From positions 214,989 to 278,988 of the IMG/VR virus record IMGVR_UViG_3300047322_001237: DNA of 64,000 nt, one strand, 5' to 3'. Of this stretch, positions 40,355 to 49,225 are shown one piece after another. The notes beneath the pieces are model-generated. The model saw only the letters and a list, made by a program, of their open reading frames with translations, did not search any database and had not been told where the DNA came from. The position numbers and the translations under genes are program-made. Position 1 is the first letter of the stretch, and each line of letters opens with the position of its first letter. Origin of the DNA: a virus.

Positions 40355-42523
40355 TTAGGCGGCTTCCGGCTGTTTCACTGGTGCAGCCATGTGGTCACTG
40401 ACCAGGCGCGTCATCTGTTTGTTTTGCATATAGATCCCGAGCGATTCAAGTATGATGTAAAACACAGTCACGGTATCCGTGATGAGCTTACGGATCGCGA
40501 TCTCGCTTTTGATCTCCTTCGGGATGCCCTTCGACTGGATGATCTGCTCAGGCACGTGGAAGGTGCTGATCGCCTTCTTTCCGCTCTTGGCCAGCCAGTT
40601 CTCCAGCTTCGCCGCCAAATCACGGTCTTCCATCTTGGCGAGCCACGCCTTGATCTTCACCGGGGACTTGAGGTCCACGGAGATCTTCACCGAGTTGTAC
40701 GGCGGCTCCTGCACTTCGCCGTACTTCGTGCCGAACGTTGCATTCCAGAAGGTGTAGTGCGCAAAATTGCTTTGCTCGGGAGGGAGCGTGTACGAAGCCG
40801 CAGGTTTAATCTGACCCATGCGGAAGTATTCGTAGCTCGAACGCTCCATAATCGAGTCACGGATGTCGTGCTCCAAACCCGCGATCTCGCCCATGATGTC
40901 CTTCAGCTTCACGGGCTCTTCGCGCATCACTGTGTCCATGATCCGGATCATCATCTCTTTCGCCTTCTTCATCACCGCAGGCGGTGCGTTTGACGACTTC
41001 AAGTGCACGCCCTTGATCTCCGGCTCCTGTGCCTTGTAGAGGTTGCCTTCCTGACAACCGATCGAGGCGTAGTAGTGCTTGGCCACCTGCGTGGGAACGA
41101 ACACGTCGAACTTGTACTCGTTCTTCATCGCCACCTGGAAGATGCGGCTTTCCTCGATGCCGAAGTTGGCGGACATACGCGCGAGCACGTGCGTGATGGT
41201 CTGCGCAGCCAAAAAGATCATCGTGGCGGCCACACCCGACGAGCGGTCGTCGTAACCGAGGCGGCCGTCGTTGTACCAGACCACCCAGTCCTGGACTGTA
41301 AAGATGGTCGAGTCTGTATCTCCCATCAACGCCGAGCGGCGGATGCTGTCCGGGAAGTGCGCGAGGGAGGCCGGGACGTTCTTCGTCACCCAGAACGCCT
41401 TGATCAGGTTCTTGTACTCGGTGATGACCTGACCGATGTGCGCAACAGTCGATGCGAGGATGCCGTACGCGTCGGAACCGACCACGTCCTTCACCTTCTT
41501 GCCCTTCATCTCTTTCGGACAGAGTTGCGAGGCGAGGGCGATGTGATCCTCGTGCGCGTTCTTGATGATACTGTCCGGATCCGGATGTACCTCACCGACG
41601 CGGGACGACAGCTCATGCACAAACCGGTAGACGATCTCCCGGTTGAACTTCATCAGGTGGTACAGATCGCCCGTGTAGACGAATGCGCTGCGCTGGATGT
41701 CGGTGAGCTTGCTGACATACTGCTCGATCAGGCGATGCGCTGCTTCGTCACGGAAGTAGAGCTGGGTGGAGTAACGAATGCACTCCATCGTCTCTTCGAC
41801 GCTCGGATGACGAATCCCGAACTCGTTCATCGCCAGCTGGATCGACTCGTAGTCCGTGTTGGTGACGATCGAGACGATGTTGTTCTTGACGATGTCCGGC
41901 GACCAGTAATGACGGTTGCCGTTCAGAAACTTCTCGTTGTTGGCAGAGCCATAGCCCGCCGTCGACCGGCAGTTCGAGGTCAGGGTCGAGTGTGCAGTCT
42001 TGTTGAACAGTGGCGTCGACGCACTGACGTGAGCACCCGAACACGCGTTGTTCGAGAGCTTCATGTTCGTCTGCTCATTGTCTTTCAGAATCTCGAGGAT
42101 CTTGTTGCCGTCCATGCGAGCCTGGAACATGGCCTTCTTCGCCACGCCGCGACGCTTCACGTTCGCGTCAATGAACCCTGCCAGCAACGACTTCTTCACC
42201 GTCGGGTGATAGTAGGTCGTGAGGGTCGGAGCAATGAGCTGATGCTCTTTGATCGACTCCGAAAGGTAAGCGCCGAGCGTGCCTTCCACCTGCTCGCGAT
42301 CGCCGTGCTCGTTGCGACGCAGGAACATCACCGCCGGATCCTTGAACGCGAACTTGCCGTCCGGGCGCAAGTTGTTTTTCACGAACGCCAAACACTGCTC
42401 GCGCGGTGCACCGGTCATTGTGGAGAGGTACTCGACGCTCTGATCGATGTAATGCTTGAAGACATCCAGATCGCGCCTGTACTCGTTGGCGGGCAGGACG
42501 AAGGGATTGTCGAACGTGGACAT
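40355..42523 (-). CDS. Family B DNA polymerase, polymerase-domain fragment (phiKZ type), 722 aa
   Basis: Motif C GDTDSTIF (~398-405) is the family B YxDTDS motif. Around 155-200, KLSNNACSGAH...STAGYG is motif B-like (KxxxNxxYG). I see no motif A (DxxSLYPS) before it and no 3'-5' exonuclease motifs, so the N-terminal part must be encoded elsewhere, consistent with the divergent and split polymerases of phiKZ-type phages. The C-terminal ~250 residues are the thumb-like region. The start ATG 42523 follows AAAGGAACAGTC. It replicates DNA in the phage nucleus. Confidence 0.85.
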   Translation of the reverse strand: MSTFDNPFVLPANEYRRDLDVFKHYIDQSVEYLSTMTGAPREQCLAFVKNNLRPDGKFAFKDPAVMFLRRNEHGDREQVEGTLGAYLSESIKEHQLIAPTLTTYYHPTVKKSLLAGFIDANVKRRGVAKKAMFQARMDGNKILEILKDNEQTNMKLSNNACSGAHVSASTPLFNKTAHSTLTSNCRSTAGYGSANNEKFLNGNRHYWSPDIVKNNIVSIVTNTDYESIQLAMNEFGIRHPSVEETMECIRYSTQLYFRDEAAHRLIEQYVSKLTDIQRSAFVYTGDLYHLMKFNREIVYRFVHELSSRVGEVHPDPDSIIKNAHEDHIALASQLCPKEMKGKKVKDVVGSDAYGILASTVAHIGQVITEYKNLIKAFWVTKNVPASLAHFPDSIRRSALMGDTDSTIFTVQDWVVWYNDGRLGYDDRSSGVAATMIFLAAQTITHVLARMSANFGIEESRIFQVAMKNEYKFDVFVPTQVAKHYYASIGCQEGNLYKAQEPEIKGVHLKSSNAPPAVMKKAKEMMIRIMDTVMREEPVKLKDIMGEIAGLEHDIRDSIMERSSYEYFRMGQIKPAASYTLPPEQSNFAHYTFWNATFGTKYGEVQEPPYNSVKISVDLKSPVKIKAWLAKMEDRDLAAKLENWLAKSGKKAISTFHVPEQIIQSKGIPKEIKSEIAIRKLITDTVTVFYIILESLGIYMQNKQMTRLVSDHMAAPVKQPEAA

Positions 42524-42679
42524 GACTGTTCCTTTGTTTCTCGTACACGATTCGGACGGGGAATAAAAAAACGATCGGACGTGACAATTGCGGCTTGAGA
42601 CGCCGCGCGAATTAAAAGCTTGCTTCGGTTTAAAACCGTCCTAACCTACTAATTGGAAAAAGATCGAAAGGAACAAGAA

Positions 42680-43090
42680 ATGAGCAAGAAAGCCATATGT
42701 ATCAGCGTGCTCGCGCTATTTTGCGCAGTGCCGACGGCCACAACTGCTCAAGTCCCCGGCATGGGTGGAATCCCGATGGTAGGGGGGCAATCAACAGGCG
42801 CCTTGGGCGGTATCCTGCAAGAGGAGAAGGAAAAGATATGTACCCTGGAGGGGATTCCGAGAGTTGATTCGGGTGACGGCTATGCACCTGTCGACAGGGA
42901 AGACCGCGCTCTCTTATACGCGCGCTGTGAGGTGACGAAGGAGATCGTGCCCGGGAGGCCGTTGAGCGGCCGAAGCTGCTGCGAACATCTAACCAAGGCC
43001 GACTCTCACGCTTTCAACGTTTGCAAGGACGGACCGATAGGCGGCGCTGCGAAGATCTGGTTGAAGAAGACGGTGAAGTGCAAAGGCTAG
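42680..43090 (+). CDS. Predicted secreted protein, 136 aa
   Basis: ATG 42680 behind AAAGGAACAAGAA. Residues 1-~23 are a Sec signal peptide (MSKKAICISVLALFCAVPTA). The mature part has a glycine-rich start and several cysteines (CTLEG, RCEV, CCEHL, NVCKDG, VKC), suggesting a disulfide-bonded periplasmic protein. Isolated on the plus strand between minus-strand phage units; hairpins lie on its downstream side. Looks like a moron gene that alters the infected or carrying cell. Confidence 0.65.
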   Translation: MSKKAICISVLALFCAVPTATTAQVPGMGGIPMVGGQSTGALGGILQEEKEKICTLEGIPRVDSGDGYAPVDREDRALLYARCEVTKEIVPGRPLSGRSCCEHLTKADSHAFNVCKDGPIGGAAKIWLKKTVKCKG

Positions 43091-43106
43091 ACGGCAAAAA
43101 AAAAAA

Positions 43107-43132
43107 GGGAAGAGACCCGAAGGCCTCTTCCC
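43107..43132. terminator. Hairpin after the secreted-protein gene
   Basis: GGGAAGAG/CTCTTCCC stem with an A-run on its left (43096-43106), preceded by ACGGC. The A-run orients it as a minus-strand terminator; it may also end the plus-strand gene. The region 43133-43452 has no convincing gene. Confidence 0.65.
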
Positions 43133-43431
43133 AGAGCAAAGCCGAAGATGACGAGCTCAGGTGTGTCTCTGGATGCGGCCGCCGCTTCCTCCAAGGAAGT
43201 AAAGTCAGCGACGGCCGCGAGCCACACCGGCTGCGAATCGTCTTCGTTGACACCCCTCCGATCCCCATCAGAGTTCCCGCTATCGGCCAAGGCCACTCAG
43301 CAGGCAAACCGGACACTGTCATGCCCTTTTTACCACCCGCATGCTCGCGCATTAGGAACGTCAATTACACGAGTTGAACTGGCGCATCACTTCCAGTCAG
43401 ATCATGGAGCGATCTGGTAAATTTCTACAAA

Positions 43432-43474
43432 AAAAGAAATATAGGAAATAAAGCCTCTCCCCGAAGGGAGAGGC
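43432..43474 (-). terminator. Hairpin terminator of the 47.4-43.6 kb operon
   Basis: GCCTCTCCC (43453-43461) pairs with GGGAGAGGC (43466-43474). On the minus strand it is followed by TTTATTTCC and a U-rich run. It lies ~110 bases past the last gene's stop at 43588. Confidence 0.8.
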
Positions 43475-43587
43475 CAATACCAAGCACAACACCAACAAAG
43501 GTCCTGCGTTCCTCGTACAACCCCCGTACCGCTTTGTTCTTCCCGTCTTGCGACGGCGCGTTTTCGCGCTCTGTCACAATATAGCGA

Positions 43588-44004
43588 TCAAGAACCGGGC
43601 ATTGCCGAGACAGTCACGGAGATGTTGGGGAACCCGTTGCTGATGAGCGCGTTCTGAACGGCCGGAATGTCGCTGGCCGTGACGCCAGTGATAACGGCGG
43701 TGATCGTCTGCGAGGTCCAGACCTTGATCGTGCTTTCGTTGATCCACGGCATCCCGAGCGCCGTGATCGCACCCGACTGCGTGCGCACCTTGATGTAGTT
43801 GTACTGACTCGCATCGTTGGGCGTGCCCTGCGGCTTCAGGTACGGATACATCTTGATGTGGTTGCCCACCGTGTCGATGATGCCGTTGGCGGTGGACTGG
43901 TCCATGATGGCCAGAACCGTCACATACTCGAAGCTGTTGCCGAGGATGGCTGCAGGGTAGACGTCAAAGCTGATGACTTGACCGATCTGATAGTTGTACG
44001 ACAT
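43588..44004 (-). CDS. Probable virion/structural protein, 138 aa
   Basis: ATG 44004 behind GGTGAGAG. Beta-rich sequence (MSYNYQIGQVISFDVYPAAI; STIKVWTSQTITAVITGVTA) with high T/N/V/I content and a small C-terminal alpha/beta domain. Composition suits a tail or head accessory protein. It is the last gene of a long minus-strand operon. No specific family recognised. Confidence 0.55.
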   Translation of the reverse strand: MSYNYQIGQVISFDVYPAAILGNSFEYVTVLAIMDQSTANGIIDTVGNHIKMYPYLKPQGTPNDASQYNYIKVRTQSGAITALGMPWINESTIKVWTSQTITAVITGVTASDIPAVQNALISNGFPNISVTVSAMPGS

Positions 44005-44026
44005 GGACTCTCACCGGAAGGAATCG

Positions 44027-44434
44027 CTAATAGGGAAAGTGAAAGAGGACGATGTCGTTGCCGAGAAAGCGGTCGAACGCGTAGTTGACGTTGACGTACG
44101 TGTCCTTGTTCAGGAATACGCCAGCCTGCGTCAACCGGCCAAACAACTCACAAGCGAACGTTTGAGTGGCGCTCGTCACCTTCTCATACACCGCCTGATA
44201 ATCGTCCCCTCTCAACTCTGGGATCTCTATACGATGAATTTGCGGGAGTTCTGCCAGCTGGCTCTCGTCTCCCGCCCAGTCCATGAAGACGTCGGTGCAC
44301 TGCCGGACGAGCTCTTCGAATCCGAATGGCGTGATGCTGAGACCGGTCAGGTCTTGTCGGTACTGCGCGACGAGGTCAGCGACCGGAATAACGATCCGGC
44401 TTGAGAATTTCACTTCTCGATCATGCTCCGGCAC
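44027..44434 (-). CDS. Hypothetical phage protein, 135 aa (small-protein cluster)
   Basis: A GTG at 44434 with AAGGAGG seven bases upstream is chosen as start. Mixed alpha/beta; ends FLGNDIVLFHFPY, a C-terminal aromatic strand also seen in other members of this cluster (LLVFIRFLTPREY, YDLLVTRPY). Possibly a set of divergent paralogues, perhaps virion or baseplate pieces. Function unknown. Confidence 0.6.
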   Translation of the reverse strand: MPEHDREVKFSSRIVIPVADLVAQYRQDLTGLSITPFGFEELVRQCTDVFMDWAGDESQLAELPQIHRIEIPELRGDDYQAVYEKVTSATQTFACELFGRLTQAGVFLNKDTYVNVNYAFDRFLGNDIVLFHFPY

Positions 44435-44449
44435 GCTGGGCCTCCTTGG

Positions 44450-44980
44450 TTAGCGACGACCCCTCCGGTGAACCTGGCTGCGTTCCCAGAGGTCTTCGTC
44501 GGTCAGATAGTCGATGGGGATCTTCGTCGTGAGCTTGGGCACCATCAGGCGATGCATCAGCATGTCGTTGCCGACCAGCTCGACGAACTGATAGTGGAGG
44601 TAGCCACCGCGATAAAGGCGCAGTGCCCGCAGCTGCTCCAGCAGATCTTCGCCGAACTTGTACATCTCGTTGGAATGCCGCGTCACCGTATCGATGCGCT
44701 CCTGGCGTTCTTCTTCCGGATCGAAACGCCCCAGACGAACGTGAGGTCCGGTCTTGGGCAACGGCATGTGCATCAAGTCGTCGACGAGCTCCGCGCACAT
44801 GAGGCTCAGCTGATCCTGCGCTTCCTTCTCGAATGCGAGACAGTCGAGGACGCGACCGATGAACTCGTCGGTGTCTTCCTTGAGATGGGGCAGCCGCCTG
44901 AAGAGCGGGCCCAACAGCATGCGTGTCTCCAGAATCACGCTGTCCGGCTCATGGCGCGGTCTGAGAAATGAATAGCCCAT
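44450..44980 (-). CDS. Hypothetical phage protein, 176 aa
   Basis: ATG 44980 (MGYSFLRPRHEPDSVILETR). Helical and charged; DDLMHMPLPKTGPHVRLGRF and HSNEMYKFGEDLLEQLRAL in the middle, basic C-terminus (VHRRGRR). 15 bases separate it from the downstream GTG gene. No motif recognised. Confidence 0.6.
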   Translation of the reverse strand: MGYSFLRPRHEPDSVILETRMLLGPLFRRLPHLKEDTDEFIGRVLDCLAFEKEAQDQLSLMCAELVDDLMHMPLPKTGPHVRLGRFDPEEERQERIDTVTRHSNEMYKFGEDLLEQLRALRLYRGGYLHYQFVELVGNDMLMHRLMVPKLTTKIPIDYLTDEDLWERSQVHRRGRR

Positions 44981-44999
44981 ATTTTCTTCGTGTATGAAA

Positions 45000-45413
45000 T
45001 CAGCCCGCCCTTCGCTGGCGAGCAAGAAAGACCAACAGACCGTCCGATCTGAACTCAGAAAAGGCGTACGGGAAGAAACCGTCACTCTCGTACGCTCGCA
45101 TACGAAACAGGTAATCGACCGCCGCTTGGCCGGCGCTAATGATCTTAAGTGCCAGATCGTCGCGCTCCATCTGCGTCATGTCGTTGTGACCGTACAGCAT
45201 GTCACTGAAGGCCATGCGGTCAGCTACACCATACAGTTCCTGCTTCCAAGTATTTTCCTGATAGGTGCCGATCGCGTTAAAGATCTGCGAGTACAGCCAG
45301 TCGATGTCAACTGTCGGCATAGAAGGATTCGCCACCCAAGCCCGGAGAATCCGAAGCTCAGGGGGCGAATCCAGAACAAGCGTCTGCGGTTTCCGAGTCG
45401 CTCGGAAGTACAT
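45000..45413 (-). CDS. Hypothetical phage protein, 137 aa (small-protein cluster)
   Basis: ATG 45413 (MYFRATRKPQTLVLDSP) starts 2 bases past the stop of the upstream gene. Helical middle (DWLYSQIFNAIGTYQEN) and C-terminal strand DGLLVFLARQRRAG. Shares the DxLLVF terminal pattern with the 45416 gene. Function unknown. Confidence 0.6.
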   Translation of the reverse strand: MYFRATRKPQTLVLDSPPELRILRAWVANPSMPTVDIDWLYSQIFNAIGTYQENTWKQELYGVADRMAFSDMLYGHNDMTQMERDDLALKIISAGQAAVDYLFRMRAYESDGFFPYAFSEFRSDGLLVFLARQRRAG

Positions 45414-45415
45414 GA

Positions 45416-45886
45416 TCAATACTCCCTTGGGGTCAGAAAGCGAATGAAGACGAGCAGATCGGAGCCGACCCAACGTGGGCGCATCTGGTCTCCGCAGCTG
45501 TCCTGCGCGATCTCAAAGAGTTTCGTGCGCAAGTGCTGCTGAAGCAGCTTATCGGCTGCCTGCTCCATTTCTTCAGCGACAAATCGAATCACGCCGAGAT
45601 TGGACAGAGCGCGATCCTGATTCAGAATGTCCCGTAGACTTTGTTCCCCGTACAGATCGTGGTGACGATCGACCGCGTACTCGAAGTCTTCCATCACCTT
45701 TGCCGCGAGACCGCGAGCGTAGCGATGACCGTGGTGGTAGTTCGTCGTGTACGGACTGTTGAAGGAGCGGGTGAGGACAGCTTCGCGGACCAGGTCCTTC
45801 AGGCCGGAATCGTAGAACTCAAAGAACGGCGCGTACTCTTGGAAATCCCGGATCAGCGAGCGCGTATCAAGGACTATTGGTTTCAT
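45416..45886 (-). CDS. Hypothetical phage protein, 156 aa (small-protein cluster)
   Basis: ATG 45886. MKPIVLDTRSLIRDFQEYAP begins a helical protein with YHHGHRYARGLAAKVMEDFE in the middle and ends GSDLLVFIRFLTPREY. Part of the tightly packed operon from 47.4 to 43.6 kb. No family recognised. Confidence 0.6.
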   Translation of the reverse strand: MKPIVLDTRSLIRDFQEYAPFFEFYDSGLKDLVREAVLTRSFNSPYTTNYHHGHRYARGLAAKVMEDFEYAVDRHHDLYGEQSLRDILNQDRALSNLGVIRFVAEEMEQAADKLLQQHLRTKLFEIAQDSCGDQMRPRWVGSDLLVFIRFLTPREY

Positions 45887-45908
45887 GGATTATACCCCTC
45901 GCCACCGC

Positions 45909-46361
45909 CTAGTACGGGCGGGTGACTAGCAAGTCGTATTCGGTCATCGCGAACGAGAAGCCTTCACGATTCTGGAAGGAGACTTCCGGCATGGTCTGGC
46001 CGACCGTCTCGACGAAAGCAGAGAAGGCCTCCTCTGCGAACTCGTGAGCGGTGCGTTCATCGATCCCCAATTTCTTCAGTTCACTCTCGCTTCGGGCGAG
46101 ATGTCCCATGTTCCTTACATCGCCTTCATGCTCGCCAAAGACTTCTTGAACGAGCACGTCGAAGAAAGGGCAGGCGTTGATGTCCATCGCACGAATCGGT
46201 TCGGCAAGGACGCCGTACTGCACGCGTTGGTGTTGAGCAAAGTAATCGCGAATCCTCAAGCGCAGCAGGCTCACCACGTGGCTCATGCCAATCCACGTAT
46301 GGCGTTTGGGCTGCCGCACCAGATGCGAGAGCGGCTGCCCGAGCACTGGCACTTTAGTCAT
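45909..46361 (-). CDS. Hypothetical phage protein, 150 aa (small-protein cluster)
   Basis: ATG 46361 behind AAAAGGATGTGCGT; a GTG two codons earlier is an alternative. Helical body (LLRLRIRDYFAQHQRVQYGV, HEFAEEAFSAFVETVGQ) and C-terminal EYDLLVTRPY. The upstream gene's stop overlaps its start. Function unknown. Confidence 0.6.
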   Translation of the reverse strand: MTKVPVLGQPLSHLVRQPKRHTWIGMSHVVSLLRLRIRDYFAQHQRVQYGVLAEPIRAMDINACPFFDVLVQEVFGEHEGDVRNMGHLARSESELKKLGIDERTAHEFAEEAFSAFVETVGQTMPEVSFQNREGFSFAMTEYDLLVTRPY

Positions 46362-46986
46362 ACGCACATCCTTTTATCCGATGCCAGTCGACGATGCGGA
46401 AGTCGACGCTCTTCTCGACCATTAAACTTAAGCCGTCACGACGCAGAAAGTGAATGACCCAGCGGTTGACACCAGCGAAGTCACGCACCTGTCCGCGCAT
46501 CGGACTCACCATGCCGAGGATCTGGTTGGCGATTTCGACGTCCGTGCTGTAGTCGGGGTGGATCAGGCTGGCGACATGCGCGAAGTCATCCGACGATCGA
46601 AGGCTGCGATTGCGCTGGTCCCCGTAGATTGAGAGGGTTTCGGCCAGGAGGCGCTCGATGATCGCCATGCCCCGGGTAGGCAGGGTCGGTTCGTAAGAGA
46701 GCATCGGAATCTGGCTGGGGGTCACGACGACGTTTCCGTCCAAGTCTCTGACCTCGGTGCCGCGCTGAATGTCGACGATGTCACGGACGACAAAGTTACC
46801 GGTATCGCCGCGTTCGTTTCTGCCTTGCTGGTAGTAGACGCCGTCGGGTCGCATGACGGGATCAAACTTCCCCTTCGCATAGATACCCGGGGTGGGCTTC
46901 ACCAGGTAGTCGCCGACGACCGCTTCAATCATCGAAGCGACGGGGAACGGGTCCAGCCTGAGTGTTTGAATAATCGGGTAGTTCAT
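46354..46986 (-). CDS. Hypothetical phage protein, 210 aa (small-protein cluster)
   Basis: ATG 46986 in an ATGA overlap with the upstream stop. Begins MNYPIIQTLRLDPFPVASMI; the middle is beta-rich (GVYYQQGRNERGDTGNFVVR, VRDLDGNVVVTPSQIPML). The largest member of the operon. Composition suggests a structural or assembly protein; not recognised. Confidence 0.6.
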   Translation of the reverse strand: MNYPIIQTLRLDPFPVASMIEAVVGDYLVKPTPGIYAKGKFDPVMRPDGVYYQQGRNERGDTGNFVVRDIVDIQRGTEVRDLDGNVVVTPSQIPMLSYEPTLPTRGMAIIERLLAETLSIYGDQRNRSLRSSDDFAHVASLIHPDYSTDVEIANQILGMVSPMRGQVRDFAGVNRWVIHFLRRDGLSLMVEKSVDFRIVDWHRIKGCAYD

Positions 46987-47363
46987 GGCCAAGTGAAGAG
47001 GAGGGCGGTGTCGATGTAATAGCCGATGTACAGATCAGAGCCGCGCAGTTGCACGCTCAAAGTCTGGTCGTCGTAAATCAACGGCACCTTTATTAGCTGT
47101 CGGACTAACAGGGATATGGGGTAAGGCAAGACGTTCGCGAGCTGATCGTGAAGCGCGCTGTAGACCGAACGCTCGCGGCTGTGTCCTTGCACGGACAGTC
47201 CATAGCAGTTTTCGATCTGATGCGCGATGGTCCACTCCACCGTATCTTCGACCGACGCGCCTGCGAGGCAGACGTTGTCTAGTTCGAATATTTCCAGCAA
47301 CGGCGGGACGATGGCCGCGACGAACTCGCGAACATCCTGAATGAGGGTGGCTTGTCGAAACAC
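46983..47363 (-). CDS. Hypothetical phage protein, 126 aa (first gene of operon)
   Basis: A GTG at 47363 is chosen because AGGAGCCAGAA precedes it and a TATATCTC element lies ~35 bases further upstream; the open frame extends to 47456 but would place the promoter inside the gene. The protein (VFRQATLIQDVREFVAAIVP...) has DLYIGYYIDTALLFTWP at its end. Leader of the operon running down to 43588. Confidence 0.55.
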   Translation of the reverse strand: MFRQATLIQDVREFVAAIVPPLLEIFELDNVCLAGASVEDTVEWTIAHQIENCYGLSVQGHSRERSVYSALHDQLANVLPYPISLLVRQLIKVPLIYDDQTLSVQLRGSDLYIGYYIDTALLFTWP

Positions 47364-47396
47364 TTCTGGCTCCTGGTCTCTACACGATTTGACGTG

Positions 47397-47404
47397 GAGA
47401 TATA
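47397..47404 (-). promoter_or_regulatory. TATATCTC promoter-like element (variant)
   Basis: Minus-strand GTTTATATCTCCACGTCAAA, one base off the TATATCAC core, 34 bases before the GTG at 47363. The downstream part is less conserved than in the other copies. Confidence 0.45.
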
Positions 47405-47552
47405 AACTTCCCAGCGCGAGCGCGTCCTGGGCGTTTCTGAGCCGTTCTAGAGGCATTCCGAAACCTAAGACCCGGCATGATACACGTTTGCACTGTGCTC
47501 CTCGGGTTACAGAAGGGGTGCGAAAGTAGGGGCACAGTTCAGGCCCGACGAA

Positions 47553-47619
47553 TTGACGGCATAAAAGGAAATAAGGGCCAACTCCCTCCTCGCGTAATGC
47601 GATCCTGGGGAGCTGGCCC
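47553..47619 (-). terminator. Long hairpin with TTATGCC tail
   Basis: GGGCCAACTCCC and GGGAGCTGGCCC (outer ends 47575 and 47619) form a stem with one or two mismatches. On the minus strand it is followed by TTATTTCCTTTTATGCCGTC, combining both tail types seen elsewhere. It would stop minus-strand transcription from the gene-free region to its right. Confidence 0.7.
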
Positions 47620-47623
47620 GTTG

Positions 47624-48332
47624 CTCTGCTGTAACCCGGCTGAGCAGTTCGGGGCAGACGCTCTATGCTTCTATCCCGCTGAGCAGTTGGGATGCCATCA
47701 CGACGACGTGCAGACAGTGAATCAGCAATTAGGCCAGCACTAGCCCGCGCGCTGCCTTGGTGACGCGAGTCGATGCTCGTGTCAGGCCCGCGCGGCCGCG
47801 TAGGTGGACGCTATATGTTCCAGACTGAATGCGGAATGTCTTACCACTCACTAGAGGGTCACTTGGATGGATGGCTTCAGTCAATCGGACTGGTAATGGA
47901 AGCGTGAGCTAAACCTATTTCTTCATGATGCCCTCGCAAATGTAATCGCAGATTTTGATCGGAATCCAGTCTCGGAATGGTCCCCGCGCGCGGCGTGCGC
48001 CAACACGCGCGTAGCGAGTAAGGAGACTGGGGCAAACGCATGGGTCGAAATCAGGTAATGAGCGCCTTGTCCAAACCACCACCCCTGGCAGCCTGAAGAA
48101 GTCAACCGCTAGATTGATCGAAACCTAAACTACTACAGCCTAAGTTTGTTGCACTGAATTCGTCCCATGCGACTACCGGCGCCAAGGTAGCGTGGGCATG
48201 ATGTCCAAACGCGGGCCTCACATTGTGTTAGCTCACCATCACGCCCAACGGGCAGCGGCGCGTCATTGCGCGCCAACGCCCTAATGCCGCAGCGCGGGTG
48301 CCAATACCCGCAAGCGGCGCGCGCCGGTTGAA
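47624..48332. other. Gene-free region of about 700 bp
   Basis: No convincing coding frame. It holds a near-repeat GCTGAGCAGTT at ~47639-47649 and ~47681-47691, and GC-rich potential hairpins around 48250-48320 (GCGGCGCGTCATTGCGCGCC). No tRNA-like cloverleaf was found by eye. Possibly an RNA gene or recombination relic. Confidence 0.4.
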
Positions 48333-48587
48333 TCAGATCGTGACCGTGGCGTTGGTCGCGACGTAGTCGACGATGTTCTGGATGGTCTTGAAGGCCTCCG
48401 CTTCCTCGTCGAGGATCTCGATACAGAATTCGTCTTCGATGGCCATTACCATCTCGACTTCATCGAGGGAGTCAGCGCCGAGGACTTCGACAATCGTGTC
48501 TTCGTTCTTGATGTCCTTGACCGGCACCTGAAGCTGAGCCGACACGATGGCTTTGACACGTTCTTCAATCTGCTGTTTATCGCTCAT
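48333..48587 (-). CDS. acpP: Acyl carrier protein
   Basis: An 84-residue protein from ATG 48587 (GGAGCAAGC upstream). The four-helix acyl carrier pattern is clear, with [20 protein letters not shown] around Ser40 (in DSL), the 4'-phosphopantetheine attachment site, and an acidic helix II. Differences from housekeeping AcpP (C in EDEFCI, an extended C-terminus) suggest divergence. Housekeeping AcpP carries fatty acyl chains; a phage copy could redirect lipid synthesis, acylate a protein or bind host acyltransferases or SpoT. It stands alone between gene-free stretches with no fatty-acid gene nearby. Confidence 0.93.
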   Translation of the reverse strand: MSDKQQIEERVKAIVSAQLQVPVKDIKNEDTIVEVLGADSLDEVEMVMAIEDEFCIEILDEEAEAFKTIQNIVDYVATNATVTI

Positions 48588-49225
48588 GCTTGCTCCGTAG
48601 ATGTGGTGAACGACTGAGGATTTTCACCTCCGGCCCTTTTCCAGACTGCTGCTATGCCCAAACCGGTGAGGCGTGCTCGTCTAGCCCGGTACCGCGCGTA
48701 CCGGCTCGTGGTCGTTCGTAACTGTTGATGTTGGTTTGGAATACGCTCAAAACGAACGCATTCCAAACCCGCCGTACTCGGCGTGTTGGGATCGCCCCGT
48801 CCTCCGCGTTAGCGGATCCTGCGGGAACGACCGGTTGGTTCTCACTGAACCTCGATCGATGCGACAGTGCCTTGGACCTCATTCGGAACGCGCACCCCTT
48901 GATCACAGGGGAATGGGCGAACTCAAGTCTCGTGTCAGCTCACTTCGCGATGACCAGCTTCCTTATAAAGAAGCTCTTTGTTGTTCGATGTCAGGTGAGA
49001 AATCTGGCAGGCGGACTCGTCATGTCCCTGGGCAATCCCGCCAGAGCGTGGGGTCCATACGACCTCCTTTTGATCGCGGTATCCGGCTCTTTAGGGCGTG
49101 CAGTTAGCTTGGGGACGAACGCGCGCATGTGCACGTCATGCGCCGTCTTTGACGAGTATCCGAGATTGCGAAGGATCCAATGCGCAGGCGTGAACCAGAG
49201 CACGCGAACCAGATCCCGCCACCAG
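48588..49225. other. Region without a convincing gene
   Basis: Frames exist on both strands but lack ribosome sites and coding-like composition. It contains a long inverted repeat at 48732-48769. Sequence character differs from phage genes and may be host-derived. Confidence 0.4.
48732..48769. repeat. Near-perfect inverted repeat
   Basis: GGTTTGGAATACG and CGCATTCCAAACC form a 13-bp stem with one mismatch around CTCAAAACGAA. There is no T-run, so it is unlike a terminator. It resembles a dispersed palindromic (REP-like) element or a recombination site. Confidence 0.5.

Noticed and set aside
43087-43296. Minus-strand frame of 69 codons starting GTG
   Set aside because: It would run through a hairpin terminator and its U-run and has no Shine-Dalgarno, although part of the sequence looks protein-like.
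47624-48332. Possible tRNA genes in the gene-free region
   Set aside because: No T-arm GTTCGANTC or D-arm signatures were found and no cloverleaf could be drawn.
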